Of a DNA stretch of 20,759 bases, positions 7,289-14,137 are shown piece after piece. Numbering within the stretch: position 1 is the first letter of the stretch; every line of letters starts with the position of its first letter. Location of the stretch: positions 1 to 20,759 of the forward strand of contig JAVHQT010000020.1 of NCBI GenBank assembly GCA_036171275.1. Reading direction: 5' to 3'. Under the pieces are notes generated by a model, which saw nothing but the letters and a program-made list of their open reading frames with translations, had not been told where the DNA came from and made no database searches. The position numbers were made by a program, and so were the translations under genes. Origin of the DNA: PALSA-1006 sp036171275. Lineage in GTDB: Bacteria > Pseudomonadota > Gammaproteobacteria > Burkholderiales > Gallionellaceae.

Positions 7289-9940
7289 ATGGCACAATTA
7301 CCTGATTATGATCCGCAAGAAACCCAAGAATGGATCGATTCGTTGCAATCTGTTTTAGATAAAGAAGGCGCGGAACGTGCGCATTTTTTATTGGAACAAT
7401 TGGTGCATCACGCCCGCATCGCCGGTGACGATATGCCGGTCAGTGCGACCACGCCGTACATCAATACCATTCCCGTCACCAAGGAAGAACGTTCTTCTGG
7501 CGACAAGGAATTAGAACACCGAATTCGCGCGTTAATGCGTTGGAATGCAATGGCGATTGTGCTGAATGCCAATAAAGAATCATCCGAATTGGGCGGCCAC
7601 ATTGCCAGCTTCGCTTCTGCCGCCACCTTGTACGACGTGGGTTTTAACCATTTTTTTCATGGCAAAACCGACACACACGGCGGCGATTTGGTCTATTTCC
7701 AAGGTCATTCCTCACCCGGCATTTATGCGCGTGCCTTTATGGAAGGGCGTTTATCAGAAGCGCAGTTATACAAATTTCGCCAAGAAGTTGACGGAGGCGG
7801 TCTGTCGTCCTATCCGCACCCGTGGTTGATGCCCAATTTCTGGCAATTTCCAACCGTTTCCATGGGTCTAGGCCCGCTGATGGCGATTTATCAAGCCCGC
7901 TTTATGCACTATTTACAGCACCGCAATTTAGCCGAAACCAAAGGTCGCAAAGTCTGGGCATTTTTGGGCGATGGCGAAACCGACGAACCCGAATCTTTGG
8001 GCGCGATTTCCATGGCGGCACGCGAAAAACTGGACAATCTGATTTTTGTGATTAACTGTAATTTGCAACGCCTAGACGGACCCGTGCGCGGTAACAGCAA
8101 AATTATTCAAGAATTAGAAGGCGTATTTCGCGGCGCCGGTTGGAATGTGATTAAAGTCGTTTGGGGAAGCAAGTGGGATCGTTTACTCGCCAAAGACAAA
8201 AGCGGTTTGCTGCTAAAACGAATGGAAGAAGTGGTCGATGGCGAATATCAAACCTATAAATCCCGCGATGGCGCGTATGTGCGTGAACATTTTTTTGGCA
8301 AATATCCGGAGTTGCTCGCCTTGGTTGCCGATATGTCCGATGACGAAATCTGGCGACTAAATCGGGGTGGACACGATCCGATTAAAGTGTTTGCTGCTTA
8401 CACCGCTGCGATTAAACACCAAGGTCAGCCCACCGTTATTTTAGCGAAAACCGTCAAAGGCTACGGCATGGGTTCGTCCGGCGAGGCTCAGAATCCAACG
8501 CATCAGCAAAAGAAAATGGATGGTGAATCGTTACGCGCTTTCCGCGACCGTTTTAACATTCCTGTGCCCGACGATCAATTAGCGGCTTTACCGTTTGTGC
8601 GCCCGGCCGAAGATAGCCAAGAAATGAAGTACCTGCGTGAGCGCAGTGCGGTCATGGGCTCGATTCCCGCCCGGCAGCCGGTGGCCGAAGTGTTGGAAAT
8701 TCCTGCCTTATCAGCTTTCGATGCGCTGTTAAAAGACAGCGAAGGCCGCGAATTTTCGACCACCATGGCGTTTGTGCGTATGTTAGGCGTACTGGTTAAA
8801 GATAAGAATATCGGACAGAAAATTGTGCCGATTGTGCCCGATGAATCCCGCACCTTTGGGATGGAAGGGATGTTCCGCCAACTGGGGATTTTCTCGCAAG
8901 TGGGACAACTCTATACCCCGCAAGATGCCGACCAACTGATGTTCTACAAAGAATCGTCAACCGGACAAATTTTGCAGGAAGGGATTAACGAGGCCGGCGG
9001 CATGGCCGACTGGATTGCCGCCGCGACGTCGTATGCCAATCATGGTAAAGCCATGATTCCATTCTATATTTACTATTCAATGTTCGGCTTCCAACGCGTC
9101 GGCGATATGGCGTGGGCGGCAGGCGATTTACGCGCGCGCGGCTTTTTAGTCGGCGGCACGGCAGGACGCACCACCTTAAACGGCGAAGGCTTGCAGCATC
9201 AAGATGGTCACAGCCATTTAATGGCCGCCACCATTCCCAATTGCCGCTCCTACGACCCTACTTTCGCGTATGAATTGGCCGTCATTATTCACGACGGAAT
9301 GCGTCGAATGTATGTTGAACAAGAAGATGTGTACTATTACTTAACGGTCATGAACGAAAATTACGCGCATCCGGCCATCCCAACCGACGCAGAACACGGC
9401 ATTTTGCAAGGCATGTATGCCTTCAAACGCAGTGCGTTGGCCAGCAAAGCCCGCGTGCAGTTATTAGGCAGTGGCACGATTTTCCGTGAAGTGATTGCGG
9501 CAGCTGAATTACTGGAAAAAGATTTCAACGTTGCTGCAGATCTTTGGAGCGTCACCAGCTTTAACGAGCTACGGCGTGAAGGGCTAGATTGCGAACGCTG
9601 GAATATGCTAAATCCTGAATCAAATCAAAAGGTTAGCTATGTTGCGAAAATGCTCGATGCGACGACGCCGGTGGTGGCAGCAACGGACTACATTCGCGCT
9701 TATGCCGACCAGATTCGTCCTTTCGTCAGCGCGCCTTACAAAACGCTGGGCACAGATGGTTTCGGTCGTTCCGATACGCGCAAAAAATTGCGGCATTTCT
9801 TCGAAGTCGATCGTTATTACGTGGCTTTGGCAGCACTGAAATCGTTGGCAGATGCCGGCAGCATTGCCGCAAGCGAAGTCAGTCGCGCTATTGCCCTGTA
9901 TCAAATCAATGCAGCAAAACCCAATCCGACCACGGTTTAA
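7289..9940 (+). CDS. aceE: Pyruvate dehydrogenase E1 component (homodimeric type)
   Basis: The 883-residue protein matches the length and motifs of homodimeric PDH E1, which decarboxylates pyruvate with thiamine diphosphate and transfers the acetyl group to lipoyl-E2. Seen: RWNAMAIVLNANK, GGHIASFASAATLYDVGFNHFF, HSSPGIYARAF, the ThDP/Mg motif GDGETDEPE (from 227) paired with NCNLQRLDGPV (N256-N258), and EGLQHQDGHSHL in the C-terminal half. A good SD (GAGAGGAAG) precedes ATG 7289. It is followed after 15 nt by aceF in the same operon. No pdhR-type regulator gene lies upstream, so the operon may be controlled differently from that of E. coli. Confidence 0.98.
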   Translation: MAQLPDYDPQETQEWIDSLQSVLDKEGAERAHFLLEQLVHHARIAGDDMPVSATTPYINTIPVTKEERSSGDKELEHRIRALMRWNAMAIVLNANKESSELGGHIASFASAATLYDVGFNHFFHGKTDTHGGDLVYFQGHSSPGIYARAFMEGRLSEAQLYKFRQEVDGGGLSSYPHPWLMPNFWQFPTVSMGLGPLMAIYQARFMHYLQHRNLAETKGRKVWAFLGDGETDEPESLGAISMAAREKLDNLIFVINCNLQRLDGPVRGNSKIIQELEGVFRGAGWNVIKVVWGSKWDRLLAKDKSGLLLKRMEEVVDGEYQTYKSRDGAYVREHFFGKYPELLALVADMSDDEIWRLNRGGHDPIKVFAAYTAAIKHQGQPTVILAKTVKGYGMGSSGEAQNPTHQQKKMDGESLRAFRDRFNIPVPDDQLAALPFVRPAEDSQEMKYLRERSAVMGSIPARQPVAEVLEIPALSAFDALLKDSEGREFSTTMAFVRMLGVLVKDKNIGQKIVPIVPDESRTFGMEGMFRQLGIFSQVGQLYTPQDADQLMFYKESSTGQILQEGINEAGGMADWIAAATSYANHGKAMIPFYIYYSMFGFQRVGDMAWAAGDLRARGFLVGGTAGRTTLNGEGLQHQDGHSHLMAATIPNCRSYDPTFAYELAVIIHDGMRRMYVEQEDVYYYLTVMNENYAHPAIPTDAEHGILQGMYAFKRSALASKARVQLLGSGTIFREVIAAAELLEKDFNVAADLWSVTSFNELRREGLDCERWNMLNPESNQKVSYVAKMLDATTPVVAATDYIRAYADQIRPFVSAPYKTLGTDGFGRSDTRKKLRHFFEVDRYYVALAALKSLADAGSIAASEVSRAIALYQINAAKPNPTTV

Positions 9941-9955
9941 AGCAAGGAGAACAAA

Positions 9956-11236
9956 ATGGCTGAAATAAAAAATGTGTGCGTTCCCGATATTGGAAATTAT
10001 CACGACGTTCCCGTGATTGAAGTGGCGGTAAAAGTTGGGGATAGCGTCAAGGCAGAACAAGCTTTACTGACTTTGGAAACCGATAAAGCCACCATGGACG
10101 TGCCGGCACCATTTGATGGCGTGGTGCAAAGTTTACAAGTGCAGGTCGGCGATAAAGTTTCCGAAGGTGCGCTGATTATGACGCTAGCGGTAACCGCTGC
10201 GGCAACTGCTCCGGCTGTTGTCGCTAGTGCGCCAAGCCCTGCCGCTGCCCCGGCTATGGCAACGCCGGCTGCGCCAATACCTGTTGCTGCGACGCCGGTT
10301 GTTCCGGCAGTTGCCGTGACTGCGCCCACCGGAACAGCGCACGCCAGCCCTTCCGTACGCCGTTTTGCCCGGGAACTAGGTGTCAATTTAGCACTGGTTG
10401 CCGGCAGTGGTGAAAAAGGTCGCGCTACCAAAGAAGATGTGCAAAATTTTGTCAAAACAACACTAGCGCAACCGCGCAGTGCCAGCGCAGGAAACGGCTT
10501 GCAGGTGTTGGAAATGCCGCTGATCGACTTTGCAAAATTCGGCGCAATCGAGAGTAAACCCTTGTCACGAATCAAAAAAATGTCCGGTGCAAATTTGCAT
10601 CGCAACTGGGTCACTATCCCGCACGTAACGCAATTTGAAGACGCTGACATCACCGACATGGAAGCGTTCCGCAAAGAATTGGGCGCAGAATACGCGCCGC
10701 AAGGGATCAAAATTACCCCGCTGGCGTTCTTGCTCAAAGCCGCCGCCAGTACGCTGAAGCACTTTCCCGATTTCAACGCTTCTCTGGATGCCAGCGGCGA
10801 AAACCTGATTCTTAAAAAGTACATCCATATCGGCGTGGCGGTGGATACGCCGGACGGACTGATGGTACCGGTGCTGCGTAATGTCGATCAAAAAGGCATT
10901 GTGCAACTTGCCCAAGAGTTAGGCGAAATTTCGGCGCGCGCACGTGAGAAAAAAATCTCGGCGGCAGAAATGCAAGGCGGCTGTTTTACCATTTCTAGCC
11001 TAGGCGGCATTGGCGGCACGGCATTCACACCAATTATCAATGCCCCAGAAGTGGCGATTTTGGGCGTGTCACGTTCCAGCATGAAACCCGTCTGGAAAGA
11101 AGGTGAATTTGTGCCACGCTTGATGTTGCCGCTGTCGCTGTCTTACGACCATCGCGTCATTGACGGCGCAGCGGGCGCGCGGTTCACCACCTATCTCGCG
11201 CATGTCTTGGCGGATATGCGGCGAATGGCGCTGTAA
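9956..11236 (+). CDS. aceF: Dihydrolipoamide acetyltransferase (PDH E2) with one lipoyl domain
   Basis: This is the 426-residue E2 core of pyruvate dehydrogenase. A single lipoyl domain (residues 1-77) carries lipoyl-lysine K44 in LETDKATMDVP. A flexible Ala/Pro/Val linker spans ~78-130. The peripheral subunit-binding domain is at ~131-168 (SPSVRRFARELGV ... GRATKEDVQNF). The catalytic domain ends with SYDHRVIDGAAG (H399, D403). The E. coli protein has three lipoyl domains, so this is a short form, common in other proteobacteria. SD AAGGAG precedes ATG 9956. The usual next gene, lpd, is absent; an XRE-type remnant lies antisense just downstream. Confidence 0.97.
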   Translation: MAEIKNVCVPDIGNYHDVPVIEVAVKVGDSVKAEQALLTLETDKATMDVPAPFDGVVQSLQVQVGDKVSEGALIMTLAVTAAATAPAVVASAPSPAAAPAMATPAAPIPVAATPVVPAVAVTAPTGTAHASPSVRRFARELGVNLALVAGSGEKGRATKEDVQNFVKTTLAQPRSASAGNGLQVLEMPLIDFAKFGAIESKPLSRIKKMSGANLHRNWVTIPHVTQFEDADITDMEAFRKELGAEYAPQGIKITPLAFLLKAAASTLKHFPDFNASLDASGENLILKKYIHIGVAVDTPDGLMVPVLRNVDQKGIVQLAQELGEISARAREKKISAAEMQGGCFTISSLGGIGGTAFTPIINAPEVAILGVSRSSMKPVWKEGEFVPRLMLPLSLSYDHRVIDGAAGARFTTYLAHVLADMRRMAL

Positions 11237-11272
11237 AGCAAACCTGACCGATTAGATACTATGTCTTTGATT

Positions 11273-11431
11273 TTATGAGCAATGTTGAACGGTCGGATTT
11301 CTCACTCCTCGCTCAATGCCCCTAATGTAAGTAGGATGCAATCCTGAAATTTCAGACAGCTTGTCCTGCGACCAGCCGTGCGACTCACGAAAAAGACGGA
11401 CATTGACACCTAGTGTATGCTGACTATTCAT
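11273..11431 (-). pseudogene. Frameshifted XRE/Cro-type helix-turn-helix regulator remnant
   Basis: On the minus strand, ATG at 11431-11429 opens a 52-codon frame ending in TAA at 11273. It encodes a recognisable HTH_3 domain: LGVNVRLFRESHGWSQDKL, then SEISGLHPTYIRGIERGVRN and PT. This matches the helix-turn-helix of Cro/C1-type and restriction-modification controller proteins. After NPTVQ the frame breaks into HCS-stop, but the neighbouring frame continues as FNIAHKIKDIVSNRSG, which is how helix 5 of this family normally reads (N-I-A-x-x-I). A single missing base near 11284-11292 explains this. The shifted frame stays open to 11191, inside aceF antisense. It is either a decaying gene or one sequencing error. 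Confidence 0.7.
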
Positions 11432-11448
11432 GGATCAATGATTGCAGG

Positions 11449-11483
11449 ATGTGACGCTTTGGTTCACAGACGATTAGTCACAT
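11449..11483. promoter_or_regulatory. Operator-like inverted repeat between divergent xre remnant and nadD
   Basis: ATGTGAC at 11449-11455 and its exact complement GTCACAT at 11477-11483 are separated by 21 nt. A further inverted half-site, TTCAC, lies at 11463-11467. It sits between the start of the XRE remnant and the nadD promoter, where an autoregulatory operator would be expected. This is a positional argument only. Confidence 0.3.
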
Positions 11484-11515
11484 AAAAACACAAACGCCTC
11501 TCAAATAATCAAAAT

Positions 11516-11544
11516 TTGACAGCGCATTTTTATACAGTTTAAAA
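11516..11544 (+). promoter_or_regulatory. Candidate sigma-70 promoter of nadD operon
   Basis: A perfect -35 box TTGACA at 11516-11521 is followed after 17 nt by TTAAAA at 11539-11544 as a weak -10. A start near 11551 would leave a leader of ~17 nt before ATG 11569. It is the only consensus -35 in the intergenic region, in line with a housekeeping promoter for nadD-rsfS. Confidence 0.4.
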
Positions 11545-11568
11545 ATTATTTTAATCAACGGTTTAATC

Positions 11569-12231
11569 ATGACACCCACTTTACCCATCGGCATTTTAGG
11601 CGGCACGTTTGATCCCATTCATAACGGGCATTTGCGTTTAGCCATCGAGGCTCAGGAACAATGCCAGTTGCGCGAAGTGCATTTCATGCCAACAGGCACC
11701 CCGCCGCATCGCCCTTTACCGCTCGCCAGTGCGACAGATCGCTTGCAGATGGTTCAATTGGCGGTACACAACAATCCGGTTTTTTTAGCCGACCAGCGTG
11801 AAACTTATCGCACGGACGCTTGTTACACCGTGGATTCGCTCACCGCCTTACGCGCCGAATTGGGTTCGCAGCAACCGCTGTGTTTATTGCTCGGCAGCGA
11901 TGCCTTTTTACATTTGCACACTTGGCATCGCTGGCAAGAATTATTTGTCTTAGCTCACCTCGTCATTATGCAGCGCGCTGGTAAACCGCTGGGTAATTCG
12001 ATGACACACGCCGACGCGACTTTGCTGCAGGAATATACTCAGCGTCTCGCACCGTCACCTCAGGTTTTACAAGCATCGCCGGCAGGTCATATCGTGGTGT
12101 TAAATATGCCTGCGTTAGATATTTCCGCCACCGACATTCGCAGCCGTTGCATCGCCGGAAAAAATATTCAGGGTTTAGTCCCTGATGCTGTTGCACATTA
12201 TCTTTATAACAACCCGTACCCATCATGCTAA
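11569..12231 (+). CDS. nadD: Nicotinate-nucleotide adenylyltransferase
   Basis: The 220-residue protein is NadD, which transfers AMP from ATP to nicotinate mononucleotide to form deamido-NAD in NAD biosynthesis. The N terminus has the nucleotidyltransferase motif GILGGTFDPIHNGHLRLA with H18 and H21 (HxGH). Further family signatures are MPTGTPPHR, LLLGSDAFLHLHTWHRWQEL and the C-terminal ISATDIRSR. It overlaps rsfS by 7 nt, so the two are translationally coupled, as in the conserved nadD-rsfS-rlmH cluster. A TTGACA promoter candidate lies just upstream. Confidence 0.97.
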   Translation: MTPTLPIGILGGTFDPIHNGHLRLAIEAQEQCQLREVHFMPTGTPPHRPLPLASATDRLQMVQLAVHNNPVFLADQRETYRTDACYTVDSLTALRAELGSQQPLCLLLGSDAFLHLHTWHRWQELFVLAHLVIMQRAGKPLGNSMTHADATLLQEYTQRLAPSPQVLQASPAGHIVVLNMPALDISATDIRSRCIAGKNIQGLVPDAVAHYLYNNPYPSC

Positions 12232-12566
12232 ATGTAGAACAAAAAATTAAAATCATCACCGATGCGCTAGAAGACATCAAAGCCATCGACATCACGGTGA
12301 TTGACACCAGCAAACGCAGTCCGTTATTCGAACGAATGGTGATTGCCAGTGGGCAATCGAACCGTCAAACCAAAGCTTTGGCACAAAATGTCATGGATAA
12401 ATTGCAACTCCAAGGTGAAATAATCTTAAGCACCGAAGGCGAAAAAGGCGGCGAATGGGTGTTGGTTGATTTGGGCGACGTGTTGGTGCACGTCATGCAA
12501 CCTGCCGTGCGCGCTTACTATAATTTAGAAGAATTATGGGGCGCAGTACCGCGCTCAGTAAAGTAA
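12225..12566 (+). CDS. rsfS: Ribosomal silencing factor RsfS
   Basis: This 113-residue protein of the RsfS/Iojap/YbeB family binds uL14 on the 50S subunit and blocks subunit joining when nutrients are scarce. Family signatures are DITVIDTSKRSPLFERMVIASGQSNRQ near the N terminus and GEWVLVDLGDVLVHVMQPAVRAYYNLEELW near the C terminus. The length is typical. ATG 12225 lies inside the end of nadD. Six nt after its stop begins the shared promoter-like element that precedes rlmH. Confidence 0.97.
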   Translation: MLNVEQKIKIITDALEDIKAIDITVIDTSKRSPLFERMVIASGQSNRQTKALAQNVMDKLQLQGEIILSTEGEKGGEWVLVDLGDVLVHVMQPAVRAYYNLEELWGAVPRSVK

Positions 12567-12571
12567 ATTAT

Positions 12572-12591
12572 TCAATATAATCAAGTAGTTA
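12572..12591 (+). promoter_or_regulatory. 20-bp promoter-like element, copy 1 (before rlmH)
   Basis: TCAATATAATCAAGTAGTTA, identical over all 20 positions to the copy before the mshQ-like gene and 18/20 to the copy before the membrane protein at 20616. It contains a perfect -10 box TATAAT (12576-12581) but no evident TTGACA upstream. It ends 1 nt before the rlmH start codon and replaces any SD. Confidence 0.55.
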
Positions 12592-12592
12592 T

Positions 12593-13063
12593 ATGAAGCT
12601 AATTATTGTAGCAGTCGGGCATAAAATGCCAGAATGGATTAGCCAAGGCTTTAACGAATACCGCAAAAGAATGCCGCGCGAGACGACAATAACCTTGCTT
12701 GAACTGAAACCAGAGCCGCGCACCACGGGCAAAACTGTGCCGCAAATGATGGAAGCTGAGGCGCAACGCATCGAAGCAGCCTTGCCGAAAAATGCCTTAC
12801 GCGTGGTGTTAGACGAACGCGGCGCGGCACTCACCACACAACAATTAGCAGTCAAAATGCAAGCTTGGCAAAGCGCTGGGCAAGATATTAGCTTTGTAAT
12901 TGGTGGCGCAGATGGATTGCATGACTCTATTCGACGCAGTGCCAATGTGCTGTTGGCTCTATCGGCGCTCACTTTGCCGCATGGCATGGTGCGGGTGTTG
13001 CTGGCTGAGCAACTTTATCGGGCGCATAGCCTGTTAAACAACCATCCCTATCATCGAGAATAA
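12593..13063 (+). CDS. rlmH: 23S rRNA (pseudouridine1915-N3)-methyltransferase RlmH
   Basis: The 156-residue SPOUT-class enzyme methylates pseudouridine 1915 of 23S rRNA in the assembled 70S ribosome with SAM. Seen: MKLIIVAVGHKMPEWI start, FNEYRKRMP, LDERGAALTTQQLA, the SAM-binding knot loop VIGGADGLHDS (from 102) and the C-terminal LPHGMVRVLLAEQLYRAHSLLNNHPYH. Length is typical. ATG 12593 is fixed by the conserved N terminus, yet there is no SD before it and a TATAAT lies only 12-17 nt upstream, so a transcript from that box would be almost leaderless. Confidence 0.97.
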   Translation: MKLIIVAVGHKMPEWISQGFNEYRKRMPRETTITLLELKPEPRTTGKTVPQMMEAEAQRIEAALPKNALRVVLDERGAALTTQQLAVKMQAWQSAGQDISFVIGGADGLHDSIRRSANVLLALSALTLPHGMVRVLLAEQLYRAHSLLNNHPYHRE

Positions 13064-13072
13064 AGGAAGGCC

Positions 13073-13693
13073 ATGAGTCTTAAACAACCACGCATTTATC
13101 TGTGTTCGCAAAGCGCACGGCGCCGCGAATTATTAAAGCAAATCAGCATTAATTTTGGCATGTTGTTGCTGCGAAATGATGCCAGACGCGTGGTAAACGT
13201 TGACGAAACGCCTTGGCCAAATGAAAACCCAGTGTCGTATGTGCAGCGAATTTGTCATTCCAAAGCCGAAGCGGGCTTGGGGGCGATGAATCACCGCAAC
13301 TTGCCGCCCTTCCCTGTGCTGGCGGCTGACACAACGGTGACGATAGACGATGTCATTCTGGGCAAACCGCGCGACATTACCCAAGCGACGGCGATGCTCA
13401 AGTGCCTATCGGGGCGCACGCATCAAGTACTCACCGCAGTTGCCCTGGCATTCGAAGACCGGATTGAGCAACGCCTTTCGACGACGTCAGTTAAGTTTTG
13501 TAGACTAGACGATGAGCGAATTCATCGCTATCTGCTCGCCAACGATACGCTGGATAAAGCCGGAAGTTACGGAATTCAAGGCTACGCGGGCGCATTCATC
13601 GAACGAATTGAAGGCAGTTACACTGGCGTTATGGGTCTGCCGTTATTTGAAACGGTAGAATTACTTCGAGAATTTCACTACCCCGCACCTTAG
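13073..13693 (+). CDS. Maf-type nucleoside triphosphate pyrophosphatase (YhdE-like)
   Basis: The 206-residue Maf-family protein hydrolyses non-canonical or excess NTPs to NMP and PPi. Seen: the N-terminal LCSQSARRRELLKQ (SxSxRRxxLL), the catalytic AADTTVTIDDVILGKP with D86, LSGRTHQVLTAVAL, and DKAGSYGIQGYAGAFIERIEGSYTGVMGLP. The DKAG-YGIQG form is that of the dTTP/UTP-specific (YhdE) branch, so that is the likely activity. An SD (AAAGGAAGG) precedes ATG 13073. It follows rlmH by 9 nt, so it is in the same operon. A repeat island begins about 50 nt downstream. Confidence 0.93.
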   Translation: MSLKQPRIYLCSQSARRRELLKQISINFGMLLLRNDARRVVNVDETPWPNENPVSYVQRICHSKAEAGLGAMNHRNLPPFPVLAADTTVTIDDVILGKPRDITQATAMLKCLSGRTHQVLTAVALAFEDRIEQRLSTTSVKFCRLDDERIHRYLLANDTLDKAGSYGIQGYAGAFIERIEGSYTGVMGLPLFETVELLREFHYPAP

Positions 13694-13776
13694 CCAACTG
13701 GGAATCACCTTCCTGCAAGTTATGACTACGTCACCGATACCAAACCCATCCCCACCCCAGCCCTCCCCTTGAAGGG

Positions 13777-13830
13777 GAGGGAGTACAGTTCGCATCAGCC
13801 GGTTGCGTGTTGGACGCGATCCCCAGCCCT
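13777..13830. repeat. 67-bp tandem repeat, left copy (54 bp visible before gap)
   Basis: Begins GAGGGAGTACAGTTCGCATC and ends GCGATCCCCAGCCCT. It is identical over 54 nt to 13931-13984 on the other side of the gap. Confidence 0.85.
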
Positions 13831-13930
13831 NNNNNNNNNNNNNNNNNNNNNNNNNNNNNNNNNNNNNNNNNNNNNNNNNNNNNNNNNNNNNNNNNNNNNN
13901 NNNNNNNNNNNNNNNNNNNNNNNNNNNNNN
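13831..13930. other. Assembly gap (100 N)
   Basis: Exactly 100 Ns, the usual placeholder for a gap of unknown length. The flanks are identical 54-bp repeat copies, so the assembler probably collapsed or broke on the tandem repeat. Confidence 0.98.
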
Positions 13931-14012
13931 GAGGGAGTACAGTTCGCATCAGCCGGTTGCGTGTTGGACGCGATCCCCAGCCCTTTCCCTTGAAAGAGAG
14001 GGAGTACAGTTC
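13931..14012. repeat. 67-bp tandem repeat, right copies
   Basis: A full copy starts at 13931 and a truncated one (GAGGGAGTACAGTTC) at 13998-14012, giving a period of 67 nt. The 13 nt joining them (13985-13997) complete the unit. Confidence 0.8.
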
Positions 14013-14083
14013 CTCCCCCTTCAAGGGGGAGGCTAGGTGGGGGATGGGGAATGCGTGTGACACCATTAACGATACTCAAATCC

Positions 14084-14114
14084 ATTAAACGAAACACGGA
14101 TTAGAACAACCGTG
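14084..14114 (-). terminator. Candidate terminator of the mshQ-like gene
   Basis: Read on the minus strand, CACGG (14114-14110), a 10-nt loop and CCGTG (14099-14095) form a 5-bp stem, followed by TTTCGTTTAAT. It lies 24 nt after the stop codon. The stem is short and the T-run is interrupted, so this is only a candidate. Confidence 0.35.
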
Positions 14115-14137
14115 CATCCTTAAGCTAATGCGCAGTT

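Larger units (their letters stand above)
11237..11568. other. aceF-nadD intergenic region, 332 bp
   Basis: The left two-thirds hold the antisense XRE remnant. Positions 11432-11568 hold no gene. They contain a perfect 7-bp inverted repeat (ATGTGAC at 11449-11455, GTCACAT at 11477-11483) and the likely nadD promoter. No terminator hairpin with a T-tract was seen after aceF. Confidence 0.6.
13745..14049. repeat. Element bounded by GC-rich inverted arms
   Basis: The left arm 13745-13782 begins CCCATCCCCACCCCAGCCC and contains the palindrome CCTCCCCTTGAAGGGGAGG. The right arm 14012-14049 contains CCTCCCCCTTCAAGGGGGAG and continues to GGTGGGGGATGGG, the near-complement of the left arm. The arms enclose the tandem repeat and gap, giving a REP/BIME- or MITE-like layout. 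Confidence 0.6.
13694..14137. other. Repeat island between convergent maf and mshQ-like genes, 444 bp including gap
   Basis: No gene is seen here. The region holds GC-rich inverted arms at 13745-13782 and 14012-14049, a 67-bp tandem repeat, the scaffold gap and a hairpin just after the mshQ-like gene. Frames that cross it are low-complexity and run through the Ns. Confidence 0.7.

Noticed and set aside
10000..10824. 274-codon antisense frame within aceF
   Set aside because: It mirrors the Ala/Pro-rich linker and conserved aceF coding sequence on the other strand; it is a shadow of a well-identified gene.
11450..11468. CRP-like site TGTGA...TCACA
   Set aside because: The spacer is 9 nt instead of the 6 nt of a CRP site.
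13745..14049. CRISPR array
   Set aside because: The 67-bp units are contiguous and identical, with no spacers and no cas genes; it is a simple tandem repeat.
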